This document shows positions 22,113 through 34,343 of a stretch of 64,000 nucleotides of DNA, one piece after another (within the stretch, counting starts at the first letter, position 1; every line of letters begins with the position of its first letter). The notes below the pieces were generated by a model, which did not search any database, was not told the DNA's origin, and worked only from the letters and a program-made list of their open reading frames with translations. The DNA comes from Metellina segmentata (taxonomy: Eukaryota; Arthropoda; Arachnida; Araneae; Tetragnathidae): contig OX375881.1 in assembly GCA_947359465.1 (NCBI GenBank), positions 74,733,914 through 74,797,913 of the forward strand, in the 5' to 3' direction. Position numbers and translations under genes: made by a program.

Positions 22113-25100
22113 AAAATTGGTATAACAATGTCAAATATCGAGCTTTTCAGAAAATTCTAGTTCAATTATTTGAGCTCAAAGAATAAGTGGGCAAAAATTG
22201 ACTTGTGAAATTTTGAGCTGAATTTGCTGACTCTATATTTCTGCAACTCATTGTTTGTATTCAGATAATATGATTGTAAAATGAGTAATTATGATTTTAT
22301 TTTGTGATTTTTTTTAATATTGTGAAATGTTGCTAAAGACTACATATTGACTACACAGATATTTTTCAAATTACATGATTGTGTAATCTGTATGTTATGA
22401 GCCTATTTGGATGTTTTAATTTTTAGAACTATGTTTTGGAGAAGACCGTAAAAATACTATTCTATTGTTTTATTTTAAAACAGTAGACTTGACTTGATGG
22501 ACTTTTTCCTTTAAACAAAGTTTGAAACTCTATGACAAATTAACAAGAATAAATTTAGTTAGTCAATTAACAAGTCTAAAAATGTTGACTATTATTGAAT
22601 GTTATAAAAATGATTCCTTTATACAATCTTCACTGATGCAATATATTTTAAAACGTGCATTTGAAACATGTTTGTACCAAAACTACCAGTCTCCTGCACT
22701 GCTCTAACCTAGTCTTTTGCCTCATGACCAATGAAGTGTTTTGTAGAATTCTTGCATTCAGTGTGGAGCTGGTTTATTCTTAATACTTAGATGATTAAGA
22801 CCTTAAAAGTAACTTTGAAGTAATTCTGTATTTTTATGAATGCAAATAAGTGGAGTATAGTTGAGAAGGAATGTTAGTTGTGATTTGTTTTGGAATTTAA
22901 ATCCTGTTTCAATTGAAGTTATTTTGAAATTTTCCTCGAGATTCCAAGTCTTCCAATACTTCATTAGTGTAATCACTCTTTCAAGAAAAATATGTTTTCA
23001 TTTCGCATGATATTTTACCTCAAAACTTCTACTTTGGAATGGTAGTAACCTATAATAAATGTTCTTGACAAAAAATGTTATACTGGAATATATTTTGCTT
23101 TGTTGGAGGTTTTGTATGTTGTCAAATATCATTCTGTAAGTTTGATTTTAAAACTTAATGCACTCTCTTTCATTTTTGATATTATTCAAAGTGAGATTTT
23201 AAATTGTAGCACAAGCACAAACTGAAAGATTTAGTAGAAAATTAATATTTGAAAATTATATTAAGTTTGAAAAATATAAAAATACAATCAATGTCTCTTA
23301 TACCTCATATTTCATTATGCTATAAAATTCTAAGCTCATACACAAAGCTAATTCTATTTTACGATGACCAAATGAATTATCCTGTTCTAAACCAACAAAA
23401 CTTTGAGCAAAATGCCTACTTAGAACCTGAAGTAAGTACAACTAGTCAAAAATTCAAAAATTTTCAAAAGGTGCTCAAGTGCCAGTCTGTAGTCATTTAA
23501 ATAAAAATATTAATAATTTTATAGAAATATTAGTCATTTTGTATCAAAAATTGAATAGGTTAGTGGATTACCCCTTAGGTTGCGCCACTGCCTGATCTGT
23601 TACTAAATCAAAATTTTGTCAACTTATTTCATGAGCCATGCAATTCCTATGTAACTTAAAAAAAGAGAAAGATAAGTTAAGTCTTTTTATTCGAAGTGGA
23701 AGTGTTTGGCAAATATGAAATCGTAATTCCCTTGCTCTTTGATTAGATAAGAGAACAGGAAAATGTCTGATGTTCAGCCTTAATCTGTAGTACTTCATTA
23801 CTACAAGGCAGAAATAAAATAACCAGTGGTCTAACCATCCATTTATACCCAGAAGCCATAAAAAAAATCAAAATTGAATTCTTAATTTAAAACTGAGTGA
23901 AAGATTAATTTCCATTTTAATATATGCTTTGTACTGCAGATCAACGTAGAATGTAGATGCCCTATCGTTTCTACTTCATATAGTTTCATGATGGGCTAAT
24001 GTTATATTTGTCATGCTCATTGGTTACCTTCAGCATTGACCCTTTCCATGCTTCTGATTAGGACTAGCATCCAGTCAAGGCAGCAGTTGGTTCCTGTGCA
24101 TCTGGTCTATCGTTCTCCTCATTTCCTCATCTTTGCAAATTTGCTGAGTAATTTGTATCATACATACAGTTATAAAAATGGGACCCAATTGTGCTGTTTG
24201 GGCTCCTCTTTACCATCTTGGACCTTTAAGGATTTGTCTAACTTGGGGGCTCTGCCCCTGCCTGCTTACACTCATAATTTTCTGTTCCATACTTTCTTGG
24301 GAAACCGTCTAAGAATCGAGCTAAACAACCCAGTTTTCAATCTTGCAGCAGTAACTTTTTTTTATGTATAGAGATATTGCCTTTGCAGAAAGGAAACAAT
24401 GGCAAATAGTTAACTTACTAGAGTTGTCTAGCTAAGCACAAGATTAGTTTTTTACTTTGCAACAATCTTGGCATCCCCACTAATGAACGTTGTGCTAATG
24501 GCTATTGCACTTTCGTTTTAAATTACTCTTTCCGATCTTGAATTACCCCTTGTGCATGAAAAATGGAACCCTCGAAAAAATAGAATTAATCTTGTTGCCT
24601 ATGGTAGTATGTTTTTGCTTTTGGTGTTATGTTATTGTTTGTTTATAAAGCCATCAGTACACTATAAAATTCAGTCTCAACCATGTTACTTTTAAGTTTA
24701 CTTGACTTTTCTAAAATTTTATTTGTTCATTTATTTTTAAAGTAATGTACATTTTAAAGTTATTCATGATTTGCGTTAAAATATATTTACATGAATTTCT
24801 TGGATTTGTTATTTTGCTTAGATGATATTTTATGTACACATGAAAAATGTATATTTTAGGAATACTGTATTAAAAATAAGGCTATTCTAATATGTCAATG
24901 CTTTCTGCTTTATTTTTGAATTGATAACCTAGTTGATTCTGAAATATTGTTATATGGGGGCAGACAACTGTTTTTCTGTAAGAATGTAGAATTTGCAAAG
25001 GATTACTTAATTACCTTTATGTTTAAGTATGAAGTTATTTCTTCTGCTGCAAAGATGAATTTTCCAGCATTGGTGTGAACTTCCAGCTTTATCTTGATAA

Positions 25101-25122
25101 CAGATGATGTTAGTATAAAGTA
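22113..25122. other. 3' untranslated and intergenic sequence
   Basis: Very AT-rich. Apart from the dispersed repeat at 24283-24356, I see no gene or transposon end. The short open frames here (for example 23249-23500 and 24036-24371) show no protein-like pattern. Confidence 0.5.
24283..24356 (-). repeat. dispersed repeat, inverted copy of 33521-33596
   Basis: About 70 bases around TTGGGAAACCGTCTAAGAATC, GAGCTAAACAACCCAGTTTTC and AATCTTGCAGCAGTAAC match the reverse complement of 33521-33596 at roughly 85 percent by eye. It is possibly a terminal repeat of an unrecognised element. Confidence 0.65.
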
Positions 25123-25460
25123 CAGTACAAAGTCCGAATTAGTTGCATTTTTTATCAAACTAACCTTAATCTACCCCTGTATAAATATTGCGTTTGCAAT
25201 AGTAAAATAGCAAATGTTATAAATAGGAACAATTTTTAAAAAAGGATAAAAAACCTTTTCAATACAATGCAACAAATTTTTTACTTGCAAATTTTCTAAT
25301 TTTTCTGTGTGGAATTTCTCTGTATATGTCCTCTTTTTGTATTGTTTCATCAATTAGGTCCAGGTTTAACTCCTTGTTCTTTAAAACTGTCGGTAAGATG
25401 TAAAAAGTGAGGGAAAAAAACGATGGTTAGCAAAACGTCCGGATATGGGACTTTGTACTG
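25123..25460. mobile_element. MITE with CAGTACAAAGTCC ends and TA target site
   Basis: The left end CAGTACAAAGTCC and the right end GGACTTTGTACTG are perfect inverted repeats of 13 bp and are flanked by TA on both sides. This fits a 338-bp non-autonomous Tc1/mariner/pogo element. The interior is not coding in any recognisable way. Confidence 0.85.
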
Positions 25461-25462
25461 TA

Positions 25463-28400
25463 TATACATTCTCAAATTGCTTCCATGTGTAAGGTGCTAT
25501 ATTATCTTATAAAATCATTTTGTTTGTGTGGGTGTTTATGAGAATTTTAATGTACATGACAGTTGTGTAGATAATCTAGACAAAATGATGAGCATCTTTT
25601 GTATTGTTTCTGTATGATAAAACTGAGATGCACAAATAGAGTAAGTTTGAAAAATTGGCTGCTAAAGGATTTTTTTTAAAATTGTAAGTAAATCATTATT
25701 ATCATTTTTTCGTTTATGTATTCAAATGTGAGGGAATATTTTAAGCTTGATATTAGTCTCAAAACATGGAACAAAAAATTGATTTTGCTGAAATGAACTT
25801 AATTACTGAGAAGTATTTTAAGGGTATCTCTCCTATTGCATTTGCAAAGCTTCACACAATAAACAAAAAGGGTTAAACATGTATTCATTTTATGTTAATT
25901 GCTCACTTTGAATTTATATTGCTTATTCTCAATGACAATTAACTATTTTTAAGCACAGTATATTTCCTTAACAGTTCTAATAAGGGGACATTTTAAAATA
26001 TTAAAATAGACAATCAAACATGCATTATTTCTGTGTTTCAGCTAGTTTTGACGCATTCAAATGTGATAGCTAAAGTAAAAACATTGAAACTTGCATGTTT
26101 TTACAGTGCAATTTTATTTGAAAATTTAATTTTATAAAATTAGCTTATTGGATCCAATAATTACGGTCTAGCAAAAGGGACAAAAAAAAACATTAAAAAA
26201 TAAATTTGAAATCTTGCCTTGAACAAGTTTTTATCTCTTGAGTTCAGGTGAAAGAAAGCAGCCAGTTTTCCAAAGAATTAATTAGCTTCAGAAATCAATT
26301 AGTTCCACTCCTATTATTAAACATTGGGAGCTTTCGAGCAGGTAATATCAAAAATGCTTATCAAAGGGTTTTTGTTTATCACCATTTCATTTTTGTTGAA
26401 ACCATACTTTAAAAATTATAATTAAGAAAAATATTCTATTTTAGAGCATTCTGCTTTGGGTAGTTTGTGGTTTCTCAAATACAATGTTGCATGCAAATGA
26501 TATGATCTATCAAACATTTCACTTTTTAAATCTTGTCTAATACTTGTGCAGTGAAAAATGGCTGGATGGATTTGATGACTACCTATGTTTTTAACTGTAA
26601 TTAAACAACAGATTAATGTGAAACACCTTTATCACCCGAAACCATGTTGATTCACTGACATCAATATTAACCAAGAAAAGGAAGAAACTTGTAGAGACCA
26701 GTTAGCATCTACATTAAAAAATGTTTAGAGAAAAAGAAAAAAAAACCTACAGAATGGTATTGTCAATTCTTTGTTGTCTTAGTGTTATAACCTCAAGATT
26801 ATAATAGTTTCACCTCTTGGATACTTATTAAAAGTCATTCTTTACTGAATTAGATGAACCTTTCATATTTTCAGTTTTAAGCTTAAATATCCTCGGAAAT
26901 AATTCAAGGTTGAATTTTCAAGGCTAAAGTTGAAACGTTTCTTTATAACCAATTTATTTCGGGAATGAATAAATAATCAAACTGGCTGTACTGAAGAAAC
27001 ATTTTGTATGATATGTATATCAGAGGGCCTGTTTGATGTATAAAACAGTTTTAAGATTTACGAATGGTATCATGTCCATGAGACGGATGACTCATTGATA
27101 AGTGATGCCTGAGACTCGTCACTTGAATTTCTGATTTGTGCAATCCCATAGAAATGGAAAGGAAAGGCAGCTATAAGTACCCAATTTCAATTGGTTGAGA
27201 TGCAGATTTCATGCTCTTCACAATCTCAAAGGGCCGATAGTTGAGACAGGAGAGTGAAAATAAATTTTTATAGAAAATAAGTTTCTATGTATTTTTATTA
27301 GTTGCAACTTCTTGAAATCAAGCTTTTATCTTGTATATTAAAAAAAGACAAGTCTAATGAGATTTTAATGGAATATGGATTTTTACTAGGCAAATAAAAA
27401 AATAATGAGAGGCTCATGACACACTAATGTCCATAAGACAAATTTTCATATTTTATTTAGTATTATTAATTGCAAAATCAAACTTAATAGCCTTTCATTG
27501 CCCACGATTTTAATCAACTAAAATATTTTCGAAAATTAATGCCATTTAGAATTGGAAGAATTTCTAATGTATTAAATTCTTGGCTTTAAAGCATTTTATC
27601 GGAATTGGTTTTTAAAAACTAACTGAAGAGAGCATGGTTTGAAGTCCTGGTCTAAACATTCTTTCATCTCATTTAATTTCCCCCCTTTATCTAATGTCTA
27701 TTCAAATACAAATGAAATGCTAAATACGTCACATTTTATTTAAAGTTATAATTTTGCAATTTTTTTGGTTAGCTCACAATTTTAGAAAATTTTCAATTTA
27801 AATGGAATAGGACAAAATATTTTTACATGGTACAGCTGGTTATAATTTCAATTGTCCGTTTTGAATTTGTGAAACCTTTTTTCTATCTGAAGTTATGATT
27901 TGCTCCCATTTAGACACATTGTTAATTTAGTTTAAAGTTCTCTAATGTTTATGCATTTTTCTGTGGATTTAGAAGCCAATAGTCATTTATGAAGCAGCTA
28001 TTAAATTTTAAACTCCCATTATTTAAGTGTAAGGAATAGGTACAGAAAGGACATGACACTAACTAAATTTTTTTTTTATGTCATTCAATTTAGAAAACTA
28101 TATATTCTGTTGAAAAAGTTCATTAAAATTGTGACATGTTTGTTTCTTTGCTCCTCAGAACATTTGCTATTAAAAATATGAAATTTATAAAAATTAATCA
28201 ATTTCTTAAAATTGAAAAATGTAATATTGCTTTTAACTTGGATTTAAATAATTGCCATAACATTTAATTTTAATTGAAAATTATTGATTTGCTTTCCTTA
28301 AGTAAAGATGTAATAAAGATTTAGAACATGAAAATGAATGAGTACTCACTTTGTCTAAATTATGCAATTCTGTCAAAGTAAATCAGTGATAAAAAAACAT

Positions 28401-28606
28401 TCATTGTACGTATTTTAATAACCAAAACTGTCTGTTAAAATGTGTGTAGTATAAACACAACTTTAGAGTGTTTATTGTTGTATAAAATAAAATTTTTGAA
28501 ATAAAGAAATTTTACCATCTTGAATGTATTGTCTACCTAAGAATTTTTTAAATAGCCACAGCTCTTGGTTGCATGCTATAAATGTTCTGAAAGTAGTTTC
28601 TATTTT
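25463..28606. other. AT-rich intergenic sequence, nothing recognised
   Basis: No long open frame, transposon end, RNA gene or tandem repeat was found on either strand. Confidence 0.5.
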
Positions 28607-28608
28607 TA

Positions 28609-29615
28609 CAGCCTTAAAAAAATAAAATTAAAAAACGACTCACCCGATTGCAATTTACATTATAGAACAAAACGGAAGGTAGCAATCGATAGGGATTAAT
28701 GTTATCTACAAATATCAATACTTAAAATTCGTTTAAGGGGCCGTCTTCATATTAAATTGGGTGCTTGATCCGATAATTTCAATACGAACCCCCATCTATT
28801 ATCACAAATTTGGACTCTACACAAAATTTCAGGCGGATTTGATGAAAAAAACCATTGAGGGAGCGTATAAATGTTCGGAATTCAATCGCATTATAAATAT
28901 TAAAAGACGTAGTGGCCGCCGCAGACAATGACCTGTTGAAGGCGCCTTGGTATAGAGTCCATTAAGGTGGTGACAAAGTCAGAAACCATTCTGACTGAAT
29001 CCCACGATCTGTTAGAAATTTCTGTTTTCACTTAGTGAACAATCCCCAATATCGATAACTATCATCGAATCTTGCAAAAAGTCTCACTGCGCTACTAATT
29101 ATGCACGTAATGAGCTGGAAGTTGGAATTCCGATGTTTCAATAACAGTTGAATAACATGGTGTCAAAATTTGCCCATGTTTCTATTCATAATTGATAAAA
29201 AAATAGTAAATTTAGTTTGTGAATTATAATGTTTATAGATTGTGTTTTAGTAGCAAAGGATGAAAAAACAATTTCCAAGAAAAATTAATGTTTCTAGCAA
29301 ATATAACAAAAAACGTGAAACACCAATTTAACATTAGGATATCTAATTTTCAAACACTTACAAATTGGTGAAAAATCCAATAAAAATTGATGAAATTTTG
29401 TGTAGAATCCAAAATTTATGAAAAAAGATGGGTGTTCGTATTGAAATTATCGGAGCAAGCACCCAATTTAATATAAAGACGGCCCCTTACACAAATTTTA
29501 AGTATTGATATTTGTAGAAAACATTCATTCCTATCGATTGCTACCTTCCGTTTTGTTCTGTGATGTAAATTGTGCAATTGCTATCGGGTGAGTCGTTTTA
29601 ATTTTTTGACGGCTG
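28609..29615 (-). mobile_element. Tc1/mariner-like element with long (about 225-bp) terminal inverted repeats
   Basis: The ends CAGCC...GGCTG are flanked by TA (28607-28608, 29616-29617). The inverted repeats run from the tips to about 28833 and 29391, through GACTCACCCGAT, ACGGAAGGTAGCAATCGAT and TCTACACAAAATTTCA. Between them a minus-strand fragment at about 28905-29010 encodes WDSVRMVSDFVTTLMDSIPR and RRLQQVIVCGGH, the C-terminal pattern of Tc1-type transposases. The rest of the transposase is deleted, so the element is non-autonomous. Confidence 0.88.
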
Positions 29616-29617
29616 TA

Positions 29618-31067
29618 CATTAATTTGAATAAAAAATTTAAGTAGCAGTTTAACTTCATTTAATAAAGAAAAATTAACCCAAATACTTATTTTATCACTT
29701 TTAAAGCATTGACAATTATTTAACAAAAAAGCTATTCACGCAAAAGAGGTGATAAGAAAATGGAGGGAAATAGCAGTTTGACAAGTCATCAGTATACAAT
29801 TCCAATAGAAAGACTAACAAAACAGGTCCACGATTGACTTGCAGTTTATTTAAATGTCATTATTTTAAGCAACTTGTATACAGTAGGATTTAATTGATCA
29901 AAGGATAAAACTAGTTTACTGTGCTCAAACATACATGAGCACTGTATTGGTTTTTGGTCAGCTGATAACGGCATGAGTGCCAAATATGCACATACATAGA
30001 ATAAAAATGTAAAATAAATACTTCATGGAAGTTGACAACTGTCTACATAAGAACTGCAAAGTCTGGGCGGTCACATTTGGAACAACTAATTTTCATTGTG
30101 GATGTCTGAATTTTATTTTAGTGACTGAAAGGTAATTTACTAGTAGATCTTATCAATAAGCAAAACAAATTAACGATGATTTCATTAAGTTTAACAAACT
30201 TGAATCCATTTTTATATCTATTTTTTCAATTCTTGAATGCTATTTTCTCTATTGGAAATGGCAGAAATGCCACAGCTTAAAACGATCAGTCGACATTGAG
30301 AAGATAATAAAACCCAGATATTGTGATTCTTAAAATTAGTAATAAGTGAATTTCAAGGAATTGTGTAAAACATGGGTTAAATGGTTGAAATAGAAAGAAA
30401 TTGCACCTTATTTTTTAAATGATTTTAATTCTTAATAGTTTCTGCAGAATTAAAATATCGCAAAATTTTCTCTACTAAATAACTAAATCAAAGAAATTTG
30501 TTATAGTATATTTCTTTCAGTAGGAAATGAAAAAAGTTCCAGTAGAGGTTAAGAAATGAGCAAAAATTAGAACACAAGAGTTAAATTATGTGCAAGTTGT
30601 TTCAGGCATAACTTCTGAGATAATGAAAACACGACTTTTGTGTTCTTGTCTTTTTAAAAAAAAGTTTTGAATAAAATTTTGTTTGTCGTTAATTATTTGT
30701 TTGCTAAGGGAGAATGTTTTTGCAGGTCATGGAAATCTTTGATGGGAGTAGCAATCACAGCACAATCTACTTGAAGTTTGTTACATCAATTAAGTAAAAT
30801 TTAAAATGTTTTTTAAATTTTAAAATCCTTAACAGTAATCTCTAGAAATATCATGAATATAACAGTGAAGGATTATTTAATCAGTGTTTAATTCATTCTG
30901 TTTCGATATGAACCTTGAAACAAATATGACTCCTAGTGAAATGAATTGAAATCAGTACATTTGTGAAAATAAGATACAAATGTTTTTTATCTATACACAT
31001 TAAAGAAATTTTTAATTTCATTTAATACCTTACATTTCAGCTATTAACCAGACATTTGATGGAATAA
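29618..31067. other. intergenic sequence 3' of ARL16
   Basis: AT-rich, with no feature I can support. It presumably contains the 3' untranslated region of ARL16 (minus strand), but no clear polyadenylation signal near the stop was seen. Confidence 0.45.
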
Positions 31068-31580
31068 TCATGGACAAAAAATTGACAGCCACTGTTTTAA
31101 ATCCGTAATGCCTTTTCCAGTCAAACAGCTAGTTTCAATCACAGAAACTTCTTGTTTTGCTTGCAGACAAATATCTTCAAGCCTCAGTAAATATTTTATT
31201 TCTGCAACTTGCACTGAAGAGTTTATATCAGTCTTGTTCAGTATAATAATGAATTTGGAGTTTTGTAAAAGGGTGTTTTTCAGAGTTTCAAGAAGTAGAA
31301 TGCATGCACAACTGACTTGTTGCATATTTGAAGCATCAATGACATACATAACACCAGAGCATCCTTCAAAGTGCATAGACCATATTGCAGCCATTGAACC
31401 TCCTAACTCATGTATTTGTACACGTTTCTGATTTTCCAGAGTCACTTGTGCAATGTTCACACCTACTGTAGGCACTGTTGAGAATATTTCATCATATGGG
31501 TCACAATGTATATGCGCTTGTTGTAATTTACGAAGTAATAAGGTTTTCCCCACAGTTTTTGGACCTATACAAATGATCAT
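31068..31580 (-). CDS. ARL16: ARF-like small GTPase ARL16
   Basis: A 170-residue Arf-family GTPase in one exon. I start it at the ATG 31580-31578 (context AAAG-ATG), because known ARL16 proteins begin just before the P-loop. The open frame extends 19 codons further upstream, probably as untranslated or intron sequence. Motifs: P-loop GPKTVGKT (6-13), switch I threonine in PTVG (37-40), switch II as ELGG (58-61), NKTD (115-118) and the SCLTGKG loop (151-157). Most Arf proteins have DxGG in switch II; ARL16 is known for ELGG, so the glutamate supports the assignment. There is no glycine-2 for myristoylation. ARL16 has reported roles in Golgi-to-cilium traffic in vertebrates. Confidence 0.93.
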   Translation of the reverse strand: MIICIGPKTVGKTLLLRKLQQAHIHCDPYDEIFSTVPTVGVNIAQVTLENQKRVQIHELGGSMAAIWSMHFEGCSGVMYVIDASNMQQVSCACILLLETLKNTLLQNSKFIIILNKTDINSSVQVAEIKYLLRLEDICLQAKQEVSVIETSCLTGKGITDLKQWLSIFCP

Positions 31581-32536
31581 CTTTATAAAGAGAGATAGAG
31601 CATCTGAAATATCAAACAAGTATGTGAATTCACACATGATATATTAAAATATTTCAAAATTGTACTTTTTTTCTTTTAAATTGAAAAGTTTTTAATGACT
31701 CGAAGGAAGATATAAATTTTAAAATGAACTGAATTTGTATAATTTTTGTACAGATTGATTATTCAACAAGAGTGAAGTATTTATGGTAGTGAAAAACAAT
31801 AGATGAAACATATTTCTACATCTTATTAAATTTTGAATTAAAATTTCAATAACTAACGTATTGATCTGATACATTCAAAATTCAGAAAATATTACATTAA
31901 TTAACAGTAAAGGTATTAGCTAAAATTCTTAAAACTAAAAAAACATTTATGAAAAGTTTTAGTATATTTTCTTTATTTCTGAGGGTAAATGATGTGTGCA
32001 AGTTCTATTCGCTCATTAAATAGTATGATTGCAAATACTATGACCTTTCCCTGATGTCATTGGCACAGTGTTGATTTCCCAACTCCAGACTAGCTGATTA
32101 ACACTCAGTTTTAACTACAATCAGTATTCATTGGTGAAAAACATTGTTAATGCTTTTAACCCCAGTTGTATGCCATGGCTGGTATAGCATTTATACCATC
32201 CTAGTGTAAAAATAAATAGTTAGCCTCAGACTAATGATTAATATAAGTTGTCTTGCTCACAGAAGTGTGTGTGCAAGTGAATGTTTTGTATTGTATTAGT
32301 TCTTGAGCCTCGAAACCTCTTGCTCAAGGGCCAACTGTAAACTTTGCAGCTGCCTTACAGACATTGTCATGCAAAATCGCATTTGCCGAGGGATTCTCTT
32401 CTGGAAAAAAGGTTACACTAAAAAAGTTATTGCAAAAAGTCATTGAGTTTGTACAAAAAAGGATTTGGGGAAATGGCAGATGGTCTTTCAAAATGTCTTC
32501 ATGTACGGCTCCATACAATTCAGAGTCTGATAAAAA
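31581..32536. other. upstream region of ARL16
   Basis: This should hold the ARL16 promoter on the minus strand. No motif equivalent to those upstream of SF3B5 and LENG1 was found, and no coding exon. Confidence 0.4.
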
Positions 32537-33080
32537 GCTGCACTTTTTATAGGTGGAAAAGGATATCAGGCCAGTTGTGTTGTTCCGAATCAGGCTTCTT
32601 TAATCCAAATTCAATTTTCTACAGATCCCAATCTAATTATTTTAATTTGTACCTTTTAATTACCATGCTCTTCAAAAATCTGGTATATTAAATTCATGAA
32701 GCTGCACTTTTTATAGGTGGAAAAGAATATCAGGCCAGTTGTGTTGTTCCGAATCAGGCTTCTTTGATCCAAATTCAATTTTCTACAGATCCCAATCTAA
32801 TTATTTTAATTTGTACCTTTTAATTACCTTGCTCTTCAAAAATCTGAATATTAAATTCATGAAGCTGCACTTTTTATAGGTGGAAAAGGATATCAGGCCA
32901 GTTGTGTTGTTCTGAATCAGGCAACCTCATACTAGCTGACGTTTAACTTCTTTAAGGTTTTACAACCCCCTGAGACACTTTGATCCACATTCAATTTTCT
33001 ACAGACCCCAATCTAATTATTTTAATTTGTACCTTTTAATTACCATGCTCTTCAAAAATCTGGTATATTAAATTCATGAT
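32537..33080. repeat. three-copy tandem repeat of about 162 bp
   Basis: Units start near 32537, 32698 and 32860. Each runs from GCTGCACTTTTTATAGGTGG through CAGTTGTGTTGTTCCGAATC to CTCTTCAAAAATCTGGTATA and TTAAATTCATGA. Units 1 and 2 are almost identical. Unit 3 carries an extra stretch of about 60 bases (32922-32980) between the GAATCAGGC and TTTGATCC segments. No coding function seen. Confidence 0.92.
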
Positions 33081-34003
33081 TTACAATTATGACTCTTTTC
33101 TGGAAACACAAAATAAGACATTGTGGAGAGGGCAAACCTAAGAGCTTAAATATCAGCTGATATATGACCACTCTTTATTGGCAAGTTCAGACATGCATAT
33201 TTAACTTTCGGTTTTATTTTACAAATTATTTACTATTTAAGGTACCTGGTTTGTCACTCTATGCTCTTTTATGCTACATGGGGGATAATTATGCTGGAGG
33301 ATTTGGCTTAAAATGAATTCAGAACTGCTATGCAGTTTCATGCCCAGACAGGGATTTTGACTCAAGTAACTTCCGAGCCAAAAATCCACTTGCTTACTTA
33401 AAATATGAAGGACAAGAGAAAAGTTCAAGGAAGAAAATTGGTAATTTATGTGGATAAATATGAGAATTTCATGATAAAATGAAATATAGTTTGAAAAAAT
33501 ATATCTCTATATTAAAAAAATGTTACCGCCGCCGAAGGATTGAAAACTGTGTTGTTTAGCTCGATTCTTAGACAGTTTCCCGAGAAAGTACTGATCGGAA
33601 AAAAACAAAATTAACATGGTTTGTTCTTCATCGTATTCACTGGACAATTATTAAGATTTTTTTCCGATGCGGCTATTAGTTTAGGGTTTATTAAGTGTCA
33701 AAATTGAAGAAGCGAAATTTCTTCCGCGAGTGAGCAAAACACATAAAAATTTTCAGTTTTGAGTCGTGAGTTTTTTTGTAAGAGTACCTCTCAACGTAAA
33801 TTTTTGCAGCTTGTCGAGTTTTTTTTTAAATTTCAATTTGGTTTTTGATATTTTTTTTTTGAAATTCAGGAAAAATCGGATAATATAATAGAAGTTCAGA
33901 TGATTCAGCAGACTTAGCTTTACAAATAATAAACTATAAAAAATTTTACTATAAAAAATTGAAATTCAAGCGATGGATTTTAAGCCTTTTGTTTACAGCT
34001 TAT
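33081..34003. other. intergenic, with dispersed repeat at 33521-33596
   Basis: 33521-33596 is the inverted partner of 24283-24356; it begins GTTACCGCCGCCGAAGGATTG. The remaining sequence has no recognised features. Confidence 0.5.
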
Positions 34004-34009
34004 TTTATT
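34004..34009 (-). promoter_or_regulatory. candidate polyadenylation signal of SF3B5
   Basis: AATAAA on the minus strand, about 72 bases beyond the SF3B5 stop codon. Confidence 0.5.
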
Positions 34010-34080
34010 TACAGAAAATGCAAAAAATGACCATATGTGTAATATCATGAAATAAAATTTGTAATCACATAAATAATCTT

Positions 34081-34338
34081 TCACTCTTCAGCTCTTTCTG
34101 GAGGTGGTCCACATGGAGTCAACATCTTTTCTGTTAAATTAAATCTTATCCGAGCCTTGGATTCATTTTCAGCAATGGCGAAGTAATTCAGCATGTCATG
34201 GTGAGCAATGAAAGATGAAAGACTGTCTCTGTGCTGATTCACAAGCCATTCAAATTTGGTGGTATCAGCATGTCCTGTACCAATGTATTTGGACTGTAAA
34301 TGCTCAAGTTGTGAATGGATGTTGTAACGTTCTCCCAT
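34081..34338 (-). CDS. SF3B5: splicing factor 3B subunit 5 (SF3b10)
   Basis: A complete 85-residue protein, the same size as the family (85-86). It is almost invariant over IHSQLEHLQSKYIGTGHADT (8-27), EWLVNQHRD, LNYFAIAENESKARIRFNL and MLTPCGPPPE, which identifies it without ambiguity. SF3B5 is a small subunit of the SF3b complex of U2 snRNP, which binds the branch-point region in the nucleus; in Drosophila it has also been reported in the SAGA complex. The coding region is one exon. An acceptor-like TTCAACTTAG ends 5 bases upstream of the ATG, implying a 5' untranslated exon, presumably at the promoter motif 35461-35524. Confidence 0.97.
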   Translation of the reverse strand: MGERYNIHSQLEHLQSKYIGTGHADTTKFEWLVNQHRDSLSSFIAHHDMLNYFAIAENESKARIRFNLTEKMLTPCGPPPERAEE

Positions 34339-34343
34339 ATTAC

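Noticed and set aside
24036..24371. 111-codon open frame downstream of C6orf120
   Set aside because: No family pattern, and it overlaps a dispersed repeat; probably chance in 3' sequence.
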